Position numbers and translations under genes: made by a program. A DNA stretch of 64,000 nt from the NCBI GenBank assembly GCA_030144725.1, contig JASKMD010000001.1, forward strand, positions 1,713,923 through 1,777,922. Direction: 5' to 3'. Source of the DNA: Haematococcus lacustris (lineage: Eukaryota > Chlorophyta > Chlorophyceae > Chlamydomonadales > Haematococcaceae). Every line of letters begins with the position of its first letter. The stretch's first letter is position 1. Positions 18,777-30,514 of this stretch are shown piece by piece. Below the pieces are notes generated by a model, which ran no database searches, was not told the DNA's origin, and saw nothing but the letters and a program-made list of their open reading frames with translations.

Positions 18777-20517
18777 TCAGCTATGGCTGCTGTATGGCAC
18801 AAAATACATGTCACCCTGACCCTCCTCGTGTGGGAAGAATGCCACAAACAAGCTGTGGAACTGCTCCCCATTCACTGCATACCATGACATGCGCCCCGCA
18901 CCCTCAAGCAAAGTGCTCTTACGACGACCTACGCAACTTTCGCGGGGAGCCCTTGCCTCTTGGGTGGCCGGGACTGCACGCTTGCTAACTTTGCGCCCAG
19001 AGCGTCTTGCTTGAGATGTGCCAACCTGCTGTTCTGTAGCTGCCTCAGATACTGTGGCTGCTGTTGCATTCGATGCCGAAGGCTGCTGCTGTTCTGGCTC
19101 CTGCTGCTGTGTTGGCTCCTCTTGCTGGGCTGGTAGCTGCTGGTGTGCCAGCTGTTGCTGCTGCTTAGACGGCTTAGGCAGTGGGATCCCACGACCCACA
19201 GTGTAGTGCTCTGGCATATCAGGGATGGGGTCCAAAACGAACGCGCGAGTGATTGCCAGACGCAGTACCCGCTGTGGGTTGGCTGGATGCTGCACACACA
19301 CCCAGAACTGGACGTGGCATGCATATTGAACCAGCTTTGGCTCGTCATCTGTACCCTCAAGGAACACTGCTTGGGCCCAGCAGTTGTTGCGCACTTTAGC
19401 ACGATTATACTGGAGGCTGTGGACCATCTGCCCCCGGCACTGTGCACGGCTGTAGTACTGCACATGCGCAGGAAGGCCAGCGGGAGGGAACACCGCCAAG
19501 ATATCAGCCTCACTCCATCCCAGTGGCTTCATGTCTCTCACATGCTGGCAGCATGCCTCGCACACCCACTCATCCCAGCTGCTCTTGTAGCACTGCGCTT
19601 TCCCCAGCCCTAGGAGGTGGCATGCCTGGAGGCCTGACTGCAACTCATCTCTGAAGGTTCCCGCCTTTCTGTGCTTGGGAGCACGCTGCTTGCTGTCCCC
19701 CCTCTTGCGTTTGCCAGCCTGCTGCCCACGCTCATGCTGCCGCTGTTCAGCCTCCTCGCCATCATGCTCACTGTCACCACTGTCCAGCTCTCCTTCATCA
19801 CTGTCATCCCAGCGGGTATGGGTGGACAGAAACAGCTGCGAGCGTCGGCTCAGCCGCTCCCGTATGCCCATGGTCAAGCCACGCTGGTAGCCAGCAGCAT
19901 GAGCTGTGCTGAACTTCTTGCCCCGCTGCATACCACGCTCAACCCAGAACTCATTATCCCAGCAGCTGCGCCCACGCTCCTTCTCCTGCTGAGGTAACCT
20001 GTAACAAATGCATGCGCATGGTGATGTTCTACTTGATAGCATGAAGCATCACTCGTGCTGACCATGCAATGCTCTATACCGTGGAACTCACCGGCATTCC
20101 ACCATGTGGAGGTTGCTGGAGATCATGTCGTCCGGCACCTTGTGTGTGTAACGAATCCGGTGCAGAATGCGCGCATACTCCTTCAGCTTCCTGGCTGCCT
20201 CCTCCATGTTGCCAGCGATGATGGCTGCGTTTCTTGCCCTCTCCTCTGCCGGCATTCCAAACCGCAATGGCGGGTCGTTCTCTGCAAGCAATAGGGGCCA
20301 CAAAGCTCATGTGCGTACTGTCACCACACACATTGCATGGGTGTACCCTTGCTGCTAGGTGGTAACGCTGATTGTACCTGGTGTCAGGTAGTGTAGGGTA
20401 GAGTCAACCAGCAACCGCCACAGCTTCAAGTGCAGGTTGCCCTCTGTCATGATGCCCTGGAACACATAGGGCCAGGCGTACTTGATGAAGTGCATGAAGT
20501 CCTCCATGATCCAGCCC
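18777..20517 (-). CDS. Transposase-like gene, 3' exons (three exons, 5' part not found)
   Basis: Three exons join in frame: 20517-20378, 20281-20092 and 19998-18777, with introns GTACAA...TTGCAG and GTGAGT...TTACAG. The spliced protein reads MEDFMHFIKYAWPYVF, then NLHMVECRLPQQEK across the second junction, then CWDNEFWVERGMQRGK, then an acidic and lysine-rich linker with KRKR, a VQYYSRAQCRG..V..LQYNRAKVRNN block, a Gln-rich tail and a stop at 18777. The layout (FIK...L..W, NLH..ECRL..QE, E.W.ER..Q..K, then a C-terminal YY..A..RG block) resembles the C-terminal half of CACTA-type transposases of plants and algae. That is an inference from pattern memory. A TGTGCAG acceptor before 20517 implies more exons upstream, but repeats begin at 20723. 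It is flanked on both sides by CCAGTACTGG arrays. Confidence 0.5.
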
Positions 20518-20722
20518 CTGCACAGTAGTAGTTGTTACACAAAAGAGGCAGGGCTTGAATGGATACAAGCCAACCTCCAAAGGTAAAAAGCCGAAGAGTT
20601 GAACTGAACGTGAAGCAAAAGAGGGAAACAAACTAGGAGAAGAGAACTCGGGGACCAAAGGAAAAGGAGCTTATAGAGAAGAGGTAAATACTGGGACACG
20701 TGCTAAGGGAGACAGGAAGGTT

Positions 20723-20930
20723 AAGGCTGAGCTTGAAGGATGGGCTGGAGGAGGTAGGGTGACCAACGAGGGGTCCAGGTGGGTGAGGGGCTAAGGGAGG
20801 TAGGAGGGGGAGGGTCAAAGGCTGAGCTTGAAGGATGGGCTGGAGGAGGTAGGGTGACCAACGAGGGGTCCAGGTGGGTGAGGGGCTAAGGGAGGTAGGA
20901 GGGGGAGGGTCAAAGGCTGAGCTTGGCTGG
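20723..20930. repeat. 95-bp tandem repeat, about 2.2 copies
   Basis: Units start AAGGCTGAGCTTG at 20723, 20818 and 20913, each with GGATGGGCTGGAGGAGGTAG and CCAGGTGGGTGAGGGG. The third unit passes directly into the CCAGTACTGG array. Confidence 0.93.
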
Positions 20931-22171
20931 CTGTGACCAGTACTGGCTGGCTGACCAGTACTGGCTGGCTCACCAGTACTGGTTTGCTGGCTGTGACCAG
21001 TACTGGCTGGCTGACCAGTACTGGCTGGCTCACCAGTACTGGTTTGCTGGCTGTGACCAGTACTGGCTGGCTGACCAGTACTGGCTGGCTGACCAGTACT
21101 GGTTGGCTGGCTGTGACCAGTACTGGCTGGCTGACCAGTACTGGCTGGCTGTGACCAGTACTGGCTGGCTGACCAGTACTGGCTGGCTCACCAGTACTGG
21201 TTTGCTGGCTGTGACCAGTACTGGCTGGCTGACCAGTACTGGTTGGCTGGCTGTGACCAGTACTGGCTGGCTGACCAGTACTGGTTTGCTGACCAGTACT
21301 GGTTGGCTGGCTGTGACCAGTACTGGCTGGCTGACCAGTACTGGTTGGCTGACCAGTACTGGTTGGCTGGCTGTGACCAGTACTGGCTGGCTGACCAGTA
21401 CTGGCTGGCTGGCTGTGACCAGTACTGGCTGGCTGACCAGTACTGGCTGGCTGGCTGTGACCAGTACTGGTTGGCTGACAAGTACTGGTTGGCTGGATGT
21501 GACCAGTCCTGGCTGGCTGACCAGTACTGGCTGGCTGACCAGTTCTGGTTGGCTGACCAGTACTGGTTGGCTAGCTGTGACCAGTACTGGCTGGCTGACC
21601 AGTACTGGTTGGCTGGCTGTGACCAGTACTGGCTGGCTGAACAGTACTGGCTGGCTGACCAGTACTGGTTGGCTGGCTGTGACCAGTACTGGCTGGCTGA
21701 CCAGTACTGGCTGGCTGACCAGTACTGGCTGGCTGGCTGTGGCCAGTACTGGCTGGCTGACCAGTACTGGCTGGCTGACCTGTACTGGTTGGCTGGCTGT
21801 GACCAGTACTGGCTGGCTGACCAGTCCTGGCTGGCTGACCAGTACTGGCTGGCTGACCAGTACTGGTTGGCTGGCTGTGACCAGTACTGGCTGGCTGACC
21901 AGTACTGGCTGGCTTACCAGTACTGGTTGGCTGGCTGTGACCAGTACTGGCTGGCTGACCAGTACTGGCTGGCTGACCAGTACTGGCTGGCTGGCTGTGG
22001 CCAGTACTGGCTGGCTGACCAGTACTGGCTGGCTGACCTGTACTGGTTGGCTGACTGGGACCAGTACTGGCTGGCTGACTGGCTGGCTGGCTGTGACCAG
22101 TACTGGCTGGCTGACCAGTACTGGCTGACTGGTTGGGACAGCCGGTACTGGTTTGAGTCCAGCCAGAACTG
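20931..22171. repeat. Long CCAGTACTGG array, GGCTGGCTGA spacer type
   Basis: Dozens of CCAGTACTGG palindromes separated by CTGGCTGA or CTGGCTGGCTGTGA spacers, giving 18- and 24-bp units. A few units carry changes in the palindrome itself (CCAGTCCTGG, CCTGTACTGG, GCCAGTACTGG). The multi-hundred-residue ORFs here are repeat artefacts. Confidence 0.95.
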
Positions 22172-22991
22172 TTGAAGGCCAGCCAATACTGGTTATGGGC
22201 TAACAAGTACAGGTTGACTTAGGCCAGTACTGGATTTGGGGCAGCCAGTACTGGTAGGGGGCAAGCCGGTACAGGTTACTGAACTAGCGCTGGTCGGCTA
22301 TAGTGAACCAGTACTGGTTTGAGTCCAGCCAGTACTGGTTTAAGGCTGGTTGGGGGTGAACCAGTACTGGTTGGAGGTGGACCAGTACTGGTTGGGGGTG
22401 AACCAGTACTGGTTGGGGGCCGGACCAGTACTGGTTGGGAGTGGACCAGTACTGGTTGGGTGTTGACCAGTACTGGTTGGGGGTGGACCAGTACTGGTTG
22501 GGTGTTGACCAGTACTGGTTGGAGGTGGACCAGTACTGGTTGGGGGTGAACCAGTACTGGTTGGGGGCCGGACCAGTACTGGTTGGGAGTGGACCAGTAC
22601 TGGTTGGGTGTTGACCAGTACTGGTTGGGGGTGAACCAGTACTGGTTGGGTGTTGACCAGTACTGGTTGGGGGCCGGACCAGTACTGGTTGGGGGTGGAC
22701 CAGTACTGGTTGGGGGCGGACCAGTACTGGTTGGGTGTTGACCAGTACTGGTTGGAGGAGGACCAGTACTGGTTGGGGGTTAACCAGTACTGGTTGGGGG
22801 CCGGACCTGTACTGGTTGGGTGTTGACCAGTACTGGTTGGGAGTGGACCAGTACTGGTTGGGAGTGGACCAGTACTGGTTGGGGGGTGGACCAGTACTGG
22901 TTGGGGGGTGGACCAGTACTGGTTGGGGGGTGGAACAGTACTGGTTGGGGGTAGACCAGTACTGGTTGGGGGTGGACCAGTACTGGTTGGG
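22172..22991. repeat. Degenerate then regular CCAGTACTGG array
   Basis: 22172-22340 has diverged and widely spaced palindromes. From 22340 the 21-bp TTGGGGGTGGA-type units resume and end in TTGGG, one copy of the target duplication of Gypsy-A2. Confidence 0.93.
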
Positions 22992-23221
22992 TGTCACGGC
23001 GCCAGCCGCTGCCTTTAATCTTACAGAGTGAGCAGCATGTCGTTGTAATAATTAGCGCCACTGCATTACTACCGCACTCGTCACACAGCAACTGGGCTTG
23101 GGTTTAGAACGGGACCCCCGGGAGTTGAACCCGAATGGTGGGCAGTGTACAGCCCACCAGTGACCTCCCCAGTCACTCTGCTAAAGTGTGGAATACGGAC
23201 ACGCGGACGCGCGCCGTTACA
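22992..23221 (-). repeat. 3' LTR of Gypsy-A2
   Basis: Full 230 bp, with the polypurine tract at 23222-23235. Confidence 0.95.
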
Positions 23222-23433
23222 TTCCTCCCCCTCTTAAGAGATCCGTTCCGCCAAGGTACTTGGGGATAACCCGAGGCACCGAGGCTCGCAGTCTATAGAG
23301 ACCACTAACAAACAGACTGACCCATAAGGATACCAATCACCCACAGACAAGCATGCAACACCATAAGGTGTCGCATGGAGGCCATGGTCATAGGACCAGG
23401 CCAGGTGACATAAGTCACTTAGGACAACAAACA

Positions 23434-26400
23434 TCAAGGCAGGTTATGCACAGCCTTATACCTAGACAAGATCTGAGGAGCATCAGCTAGGTTAGCTTCT
23501 GGCTCCCAAGTGTTGTAGGTGTCATCATAGCCAGTCCACTTGACCAGGTACTCCATGCGCTTCTTGAACCGTACCTGCCTGTGATTCAACAGGCTATGCA
23601 CTTCATAGTGAGGAGCATCTTCCAACCACTCCAACACAGGAGGGGGGTGGAACCCCTGGCTGCCAGTGTACTTCTTAAGAAGTGACACATGAAACACGGG
23701 GTGCAACCTGCTCATGGTGGGAGGTAGCTCCAACCTATAGGCAGACTCACCTAGCCTACCTGTGACCTTGAAAGGCCCCACATACCTAGGTAAGAACTTA
23801 CGTGCTTTGCCTAGTGCATTGCGCAGGTTCTTGGTGCTCAGCAAGACACTGTCACCCACGCTGAACGTGACATCACGCCTACGCTTATTCTCATACCTTT
23901 CTTGGCGGTCCTGAGCCACCCTCATGCACTCCTGGGCATGCTTCACCTCATGCTCCCACTTCTTGGCAAAGCTCTCAGCGGAGGGCGAGAGGCACGGCCT
24001 GGGCAGCTTATGCAGCATAGGCGTAATGGGTGACTGTCCATAGTTCACCAGGAATGGTGTAGACTGAATGGACTCCTGCCAGGAATTATTGATGGCAAAC
24101 TCGGCAAAAGCCAGATGTCTAGGCCAATCAACCTGGGTAGGCAGGATATAATGTCTAAGCATTTCTTCCACAGTTTGATTAGTACGCTCAGTTTGCCCAT
24201 TAGACTCTGGATGATACGCAGTGCTGAAAGCAGGGTCTACGCCTATCAGCTTCCTGACCTCAATCCAGAACTGATTGTTAAAGGTCGCACCACGATCAGA
24301 GATGGTAACTTTAGATAGACCATGGTATTTAAATACGTGATCAATGTAAAGTTCAGCAAACTCTTTAGCATCCATGGCCTCAATGCATGGGATTAAGTGA
24401 ACCATCTTTGACAGACGATCCACGACCACACAAATTGAGTCATAGCCATGCACACCGACTGGAAGCTTAACCACCAAATCCATGGTGACAGATTCCCAGC
24501 GGTACCCAGGTATAGACAAGGGATTTAGCAACCCACCAGGAACCTGGCGAGAAGCTTTGTTACGTTGGCATGCATCACAATTAGCCACATAGTGTCTAAC
24601 ATCAGTGCGCATAGTTTTCCACCAGAACACCCTGCGCACACGCTCCAAGGTCTTGGTGATGCCAACATGGCCAGCATACTTAGCATCATGCATTTCGTGC
24701 AAAATATGCTCTCGCAGCTGAATATCATTAGGGACTATAATAGTGCCTTTATCAAGATGTCGCCACAGTCCCTCCTGGGTCATTTCCCACTCCTCATTAG
24801 GTTCAGCAAAGGCGGGATCAGTGCTATAGGCACTAATTAGCCAATCTGTGGCCTGAGAAGGGTGACCAGGACACTCAGGGAGCTGTGCCTCACAGTCATT
24901 AGAGACCGGGTCAGCCCACCTTACCCGCTTAGGCTCTGATGGCTTTAGAGCATCATCAGAGTCAGCATCATGGTCAGGGTCTGATCCAGCGGCAGGCTGC
25001 TGTTCGCTGCCCCCGCTGCCGCTGCCCAACGGTGTACCCGCACCGGCTTCCTCCCCCTCCTGTAATCTCCGCTTCTGCTGCCTGGTCGTCACCAGGATTT
25101 TGTCAGTATCAGTCTTAGCCGTCGCTGAAGTTACTGGAATACGTGACAGTGGGTCTGCAGGATTAGTGTTGCCAGGTAGGTATTTGATGGTGTAATCAAA
25201 TCGGGACAGGAATTCCAACCAGCGGCTCTGCCTACGGGACAGTGTAGACTGCGTAGGTAGGGCCTCTAGAGGGCGGTGATCAGTATACAGTGTGAATTGC
25301 ACACCTTCAAGGTAGCATCGCCACTGTGTACACGCAGCAATAATAGCCAGTGTTTCCTGCTCCCCAGTGGTATAATTCTTTTCAGCCTTTGTAAGCTTAC
25401 GAGAATAATAAGCAAGGGGATAACCATCCTGCATCAAGACTGCCCCGACACCCAGTAATGAAGCGTCACAGTAGACTTGGAAAGGTTTGGTTGTATCAGG
25501 AAGGCGGAGCATAGGCACCCGCATGACTGCCTGCTTTACAGCGTTGAAGGCATCTAACTGAGGTTTAGGCCACTCCTCCCAGTTAAAAGATTTGCCCTCA
25601 GGTCCAGTCAGATTAGTGAGTGGAGCTGCAATGGCACTGAAATTATGTACAAATTTACGTACATAATTGGCCATGCCAAGGAATGACTGCAAGGCTGTCA
25701 GGTTCGTAGGAACAGGCCAGTCTTTTATTGCAGCCACCTTGCTGGGGTCTACAGCTACACCATCTTTAGAGATGATGTGACCCAGGAAAGGTAAAGACTC
25801 CTTCATAAAATCACACTTAGAAAGTTTAGCAAAGTATTTGTGTTTCCTCAACAATTTAAATACTTCACGAAGGTGGACGAGGTGTTCCTTGATAGACTTG
25901 GACATGATTAGAATGTCATCAAGGTATACAAGGGCACACTTGTCAATCACCTCGGCAAATGCCTGGTTCATGGCACGTTGAAACGTGGCCGGTGCATTGG
26001 TTAAACCAAAGCACAGAACTTTGTATTGGTAATGACCTATGGGTGTCCTAAACGCAGTTTTAGGAATATCTTCATCAGGGATCCTGATCTGATGGTAACC
26101 AGCCTGGAGATCCAGGGAAGAGAACACGGTCATACCGGAAAGTTTATCAAATAGATCATCAATCCTGGGTAGAGGGTATTGGTCACGGATGGTGAGCTTA
26201 TTGAGTTGACGATAGTCTACGCACATACGTAGTTCTCCAGTTTTCTTTTTTACAAAAAGAACGGGCGCTGCATAAGGGGATGTGCTAGGCTCAATCAACC
26301 CTTTGGATAGCATGTCAGTGACCTGTTTCTTAACCTCATCCTGTTCTGGCTTACTCATCCTATAACTGGGCCTGGCAGGAGGCTTAGCACCTTCCTGCAA

Positions 26401-27378
26401 GGGAATGGAATGCCCCACGTTACGCGCAGGAGGCAACCCAGTTATAGGCTGAAACACATCAGAGTACTCCATAAGGAGGCTCTTCAGCTGTGCAGCCTGC
26501 TCAGGGGGTACACCAGGTGGGTCTTGCAAGTTCTCATAAGAGACCAATGCCACCACACCTGTACCACCTTGCTTGAGCCATCTTGCAGCCTCTTTGGCAG
26601 ACAAGGGTGTAGAGACACCGCTTGGGCCAGGCTCAAGGAAACCAGGGGGTATAGCATAAGCTTCTTTTACAGGGTTTACAGTAGATTGAGACTCAACTGT
26701 ACAGTTCACTGACCCACCTTTGTTGATAGCTGAAGGTAGTAGCACAGGACTGCCCTTAGGGGTACGCAGGGTAAGGGACTTGTCGATGTAGTCGACCAGT
26801 GCCCCCTGCACAGTAAGCCAGTCAGCACCCAGCAGAATGTCATACTCATGCACCAGTTCAGGCATCACAGTCAAGTTACAAAAGCAGCTGAATTGCTGAA
26901 TGGACAGGTGTGCCTTGACATAATGCGTGCAATACACCGGTTGATTATTGGCAACTTCATAACGAAGAGCCACCGGGTACTCATACAGCTTCAGCTTGTG
27001 CTTAGACACAAACATGTGACTGATGAACGAGTCATCAGCACCACCGTCAGCAAGGCAAAAGCACTTGTGATCATGGTTAAGGGTGCCAGAAAACCTGAAT
27101 CTCACCTTGCCATCACGTCCAACCATCCCAAGTACATGTGCCTGTTGGTACCGAGCCTCAGAAGGCACAGCAGTCTTACATGGCACATCACTTAACACAG
27201 AACATGGCAGTCCTGTTGGCAGGGCAGGCTGGGACATATCAGGGCAGGCTAACAAAGGAACCTGAGTTGAGTTGGCCTTAGGCTTACTCACACTCCTTGC
27301 TCCTACAACTGCAGCATCATTCAACAGTTGCTCAGGTTCAGACACAGCACAGATCTGGCTGTCTGGCTGCGCAACACT
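23434..27378 (-). CDS. pol: Gypsy-A2 pol
   Basis: The same 1,303 residues as Gypsy-A1 pol counted from the GTG at 27345, open back to the gag UGA at 27379-27381. All catalytic residues of protease, RT (YLDD), RNase H and integrase, and the chromodomain, are kept. Expression presumably depends on stop readthrough. Confidence 0.93.
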   Translation of the reverse strand, partial: SVAQPDSQICAVSEPEQLLNDAAVVGARSVSKPKANSTQVPLLACPDMSQPALPTGLPCSVLSDVPCKTAVPSEARYQQAHVLGMVGRDGKVRFRFSGTLNHDHKCFCLADGGADDSFISHMFVSKHKLKLYEYPVALRYEVANNQPVYCTHYVKAHLSIQQFSCFCNLTVMPELVHEYDILLGADWLTVQGALVDYIDKSLTLRTPKGSPVLLPSAINKGGSVNCTVESQSTVNPVKEAYAIPPGFLEPGPSGVSTPLSAKEAARWLKQGGTGVVALVSYENLQDPPGVPPEQAAQLKSLLMEYSDVFQPITGLPPARNVGHSIPLQEGAKPPARPSYRMSKPEQDEVKKQVTDMLSKGLIEPSTSPYAAPVLFVKKKTGELRMCVDYRQLNKLTIRDQYPLPRIDDLFDKLSGMTVFSSLDLQAGYHQIRIPDEDIPKTAFRTPIGHYQYKVLCFGLTNAPATFQRAMNQAFAEVIDKCALVYLDDILIMSKSIKEHLVHLREVFKLLRKHKYFAKLSKCDFMKESLPFLGHIISKDGVAVDPSKVAAIKDWPVPTNLTALQSFLGMANYVRKFVHNFSAIAAPLTNLTGPEGKSFNWEEWPKPQLDAFNAVKQAVMRVPMLRLPDTTKPFQVYCDASLLGVGAVLMQDGYPLAYYSRKLTKAEKNYTTGEQETLAIIAACTQWRCYLEGVQFTLYTDHRPLEALPTQSTLSRRQSRWLEFLSRFDYTIKYLPGNTNPADPLSRIPVTSATAKTDTDKILVTTRQQKRRLQEGEEAGAGTPLGSGSGGSEQQPAAGSDPDHDADSDDALKPSEPKRVRWADPVSNDCEAQLPECPGHPSQATDWLISAYSTDPAFAEPNEEWEMTQEGLWRHLDKGTIIVPNDIQLREHILHEMHDAKYAGHVGITKTLERVRRVFWWKTMRTDVRHYVANCDACQRNKASRQVPGGLLNPLSIPGYRWESVTMDLVVKLPVGVHGYDSICVVVDRLSKMVHLIPCIEAMDAKEFAELYIDHVFKYHGLSKVTISDRGATFNNQFWIEVRKLIGVDPAFSTAYHPESNGQTERTNQTVEEMLRHYILPTQVDWPRHLAFAEFAINNSWQESIQSTPFLVNYGQSPITPMLHKLPRPCLSPSAESFAKKWEHEVKHAQECMRVAQDRQERYENKRRRDVTFSVGDSVLLSTKNLRNALGKARKFLPRYVGPFKVTGRLGESAYRLELPPTMSRLHPVFHVSLLKKYTGSQGFHPPPVLEWLEDAPHYEVHSLLNHRQVRFKKRMEYLVKWTGYDDTYNTWEPEANLADAPQILSRYKAVHNLP

Positions 27379-28932
27379 TCAGCGGCCCACAGCAATTCGA
27401 GCAGATTGAGAGCGCCGGCCCTTAGGCTGAGCAGGTGGAGGACGCTGCTCAGGCTCAGACTCAGACTCCTCTGGCTCAGAGGGAGGCTTAGAGTCAGACT
27501 TCTGCCCAGGCTTCTTGGCACCGTTAGGTGGGTTCTGGTAGCCAGATCTGCGGCGGGCTTCAGTAGCAGTGTACTGCTGGAACGGGCAGGGCCAGTTGGA
27601 CAGGTGACCAGGATGGTAGCACTTGTAACAGTACTGGCCAGGCTCAGGGCGAGGAGAGGCCCACAGGTTGACTTTCCTGGGGCGCTTGCTACCACCAGCA
27701 GGACCAGGAGGGGGACCACAGCCCCTCCTGCCTGGGCGAGCACCTCCACCCATAGCCGCCACAGCCTGCACAGCATGGACACCATTAGACACAGCACCCT
27801 TAGATGGTGTTGTGGTGGCCAGCATGACAATGTTCCTCTGCGCCTGCCGAGCAGCATCAATGGCCTGAGACAGAGTGGGGTCCTTGAAAGGAGCCAGATC
27901 CTTCAAAACAGCAGTCTGCAAAGCAGGGCTGAGACCTCTGGTAAACACCATGCACAGCAAAGGTTGGCACATGCTGTCAGAACCTGCAATCAGCAAGTTG
28001 TTTCTGAAGGCAATGATATAGCTGCCCAAGAGCATGCCAGTGGTCATCTGAAGAGACCCGTCAATGAGCTTGGTACGAGCCACATTGCAGTCATCCCTAA
28101 GATCATCGCCTGTGTATTCACAGAAGGCGGAACGAAGGTAAGCCCAGTCAGGTGCGTCAGCATACAAAGCAGCATATGCGTCTTTGACTGAGGGGTACCA
28201 GGTGTTGCGGGCTGTGCCAGTCAAAAAAGCAGGCATAGCAGACGCAACATCAAGCCTGTAGCGAGCACAGTGACGTTCTAAGTCGTCACAAAACGCAGAG
28301 GCTCTGCGATGAGTAGCACTGCAAGCATCAGTCCATTTGTCGGGACCTGGTATAGACCTGGCACTCAGCGACAAAGGCATAGGCAGTTCTGAAACAGGAG
28401 GGCCCATAGGGACAGCTCGTTCCCTCTGCCCGTTGTTCCCCGCAGGTCGATCAGGCAACGCAGACGCATCAGGCCTACCCGCTGGATCTGACCTAGGGCC
28501 TGTAGGAGCTCGAGGCCTTACTTGAGTGTTGATGGTGGAGAGCGTCTGCCGCATAGCCTCGTTCTCAGCCGTCAGCTGGGCTTGGCGTTGCTCCAGCTCC
28601 TCAATGTACTCCAAATCTCCTCCAGTGTAGCGTCCTGGCGGCACGTCCATCTCGCCTTCCTCGATGCCTTCACCAAGAGCATCGCCAAGGCCGCCACCAG
28701 GGCCGTCTTCAGGGGCCATAGAGCCGCCTGACGGGGTGTTAAACACCGCCTTGAACTTCTCACGCATGGCTGGATTAGCCTGTGCGGCTTCGATGAGCTT
28801 GTCCATCATATCGAACGCTGTTTCCAGTGGAGTTGTAACAGGCGGGGCTGTGGTAACACCAGACCCGGCGTTGGAGTTGCCAGGAGGCTCTTTGTCCGTC
28901 ATGTTGCTGTGTGTACGTCGGTCGGAAACCAT
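27379..28932 (-). CDS. gag: Gypsy-A2 Gag
   Basis: 517 codons. One base change against copy 1 is visible at 27407, near the C-terminal end (ACTGAGAGC to ATTGAGAGC on the plus strand); it falls in a serine codon and is silent. The coiled coil and CX2CX4HX5C knuckle are retained. As in copy 1, the first ATG lies in the primer-binding site and a second ATG is 30 bases in. Confidence 0.9.
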   Translation of the reverse strand: MVSDRRTHSNMTDKEPPGNSNAGSGVTTAPPVTTPLETAFDMMDKLIEAAQANPAMREKFKAVFNTPSGGSMAPEDGPGGGLGDALGEGIEEGEMDVPPGRYTGGDLEYIEELEQRQAQLTAENEAMRQTLSTINTQVRPRAPTGPRSDPAGRPDASALPDRPAGNNGQRERAVPMGPPVSELPMPLSLSARSIPGPDKWTDACSATHRRASAFCDDLERHCARYRLDVASAMPAFLTGTARNTWYPSVKDAYAALYADAPDWAYLRSAFCEYTGDDLRDDCNVARTKLIDGSLQMTTGMLLGSYIIAFRNNLLIAGSDSMCQPLLCMVFTRGLSPALQTAVLKDLAPFKDPTLSQAIDAARQAQRNIVMLATTTPSKGAVSNGVHAVQAVAAMGGGARPGRRGCGPPPGPAGGSKRPRKVNLWASPRPEPGQYCYKCYHPGHLSNWPCPFQQYTATEARRRSGYQNPPNGAKKPGQKSDSKPPSEPEESESEPEQRPPPAQPKGRRSQSARIAVGR

Positions 28933-28933
28933 C

Positions 28934-29163
28934 TGTCACGGCGCCAGCCGCTGCCTTTAATCTTACAGAGTGAGCAGCATGTCGTTGTAATAATTAGCGC
29001 CACTGCATTACTACCGCACTCGTCACACAGCAACTGGGCTTGGGTTTAGAACGGGACCCCCGGGAGTTGAACCCGAATGGTGGGCAGTGTACAGCCCACC
29101 AGTGACCTCCCCAGTCACTCTGCTAAAGTGTGGAATACGGACACGCGGACGCGCGCCGTTACA
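28934..29163 (-). repeat. 5' LTR of Gypsy-A2
   Basis: Full 230 bp with the same tRNA-like arms; the primer-binding site follows at 28931-28920. Confidence 0.95.
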
Positions 29164-29580
29164 TTGGGGGTGGACCAGTACTGGTTGGGGGGTGGACCAG
29201 TACTGGTTGGGGGTGGACCAGTACTGGTTGGGGGTGGACCAGTACTGGTTGGAGATGGACCAGTACTGGTTGGGGATGAACCAGTACTTGTTGGGGGCCG
29301 GACCAGTACTGGTTGGGAGTGGACCAGTACTGGTTGGGGGTGAACCAGTACTGGTTGGGGGTGGACCAGTACTGGTTGGGGGTGGACCAGTACTGGTTGG
29401 GGGTGAACCAGTACTGGTTTGGGGAGGACCAGTACTGGTTGGGGGTGGACCAGTACTGGTTGGGGGTGGACCAGTACTGGTTGGGGACGAACCAGTACTG
29501 GTTGGGGGCCGGACCAGTACTGGTTGGGGGCCGGACCAGTACTGGTTTGGCGTGGACCAGTACTGGTTGGGGGTGAAACG
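29164..29580. repeat. 21-bp CCAGTACTGG array, second unit
   Basis: Counterpart of 15950-16366; no differences seen by eye. 29581-30514 then has no recognisable gene. Confidence 0.95.
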
Positions 29581-30514
29581 AACAGAGTAATGACTCGAAA
29601 TTTCAGAAAGTCGCAGTGGTCAGCTTACAACATGCCGATTTGTGCAAGGATGTACTTTTCTGTGACTGGCTAGAGAGAGGAACGCACCTCCCACATAACC
29701 CTGCGCGTTTGATGCAATGTCCGGTCATTACTAGCCCCACGACGGTCTTCCGACACCGCCTGCACCAATGAAAGGCTCGCGGAGCAAGCCTGGCGGGCTG
29801 AATTTAGATTGTACTTCTGGCTCGATAGCAGGCGCAGCTCCATCACTGATGCCGCTACATACCACTAGAACAACCGGTTGTGAGCAGCTGAGGTGTGTCC
29901 GCGCTCGCTCGCGTGAATGGACTCTGATGCAAGGATTAAAGCGCCGCTTGCCAGTAGATGCGGAGTAATTCGCAGGTGCTAATGCAACAAACGCTACCGA
30001 AATCGGTGCACCTTGTAGCGAGTACTTGCATGAAGATTACCAACCCCATGTTGGGACATCCTGACTGTCAGTAGCCTTTACAATGATGAGCTCGCAGCCC
30101 GGTTAGTTTCCAACTCATGCTGCATCTTGGTGTAGCATGAGGGCTGTGGGGTTCTCCCCACGATTTCGGCCTGGGCAAAAACCGAAAAAGTGCGGGGAGG
30201 GGAGTGAGCGCAGAAAGCCACGGGAACCGCAGGCTGCGGGCTAGAGGCGTGGGCCAAGCGGCTGGTGAGGTCGCGGGGTCGAGAAGCTCCCTAAACAGCG
30301 GGGCCGAAAATCCAAGGTGTGTCGCATGGGAAGTCTCGTCGTGTAGCAAGTTGCGCAGCAAGACGGGTGAGGATGAAGCGTGTAGTATTGCGGGATGCTG
30401 AAAGCTAGTTTTGAGCTGACTGGTTGACTGGTCCGCAGGTCCGCGAAGAGGTCAACGAAAAGCTGAGGTGCAGCAGCGCTGACTGACTGCTTGACAGTCC
30501 CTTAGTGCTAGGCA

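Larger units (their letters stand above)
22992..29163 (-). mobile_element. Gypsy-A2: full-length chromovirus (6,172 bp)
   Basis: It has both 230-bp LTRs and a perfect 5-bp target duplication TTGGG (22987-22991 and 29164-29168). It is nearly identical to Gypsy-A1 at an offset of 13,214 bp. It is the only Gypsy-A copy here with both ends and intact gag and pol. Confidence 0.95.

Noticed and set aside
20923..22175. ORFs of 310-401 residues (DQYWLADQYWLA or STGWLTSTGW)
   Set aside because: Pure translations of the CCAGTACTGG array, open on several frames and both strands because unit lengths are multiples of three.
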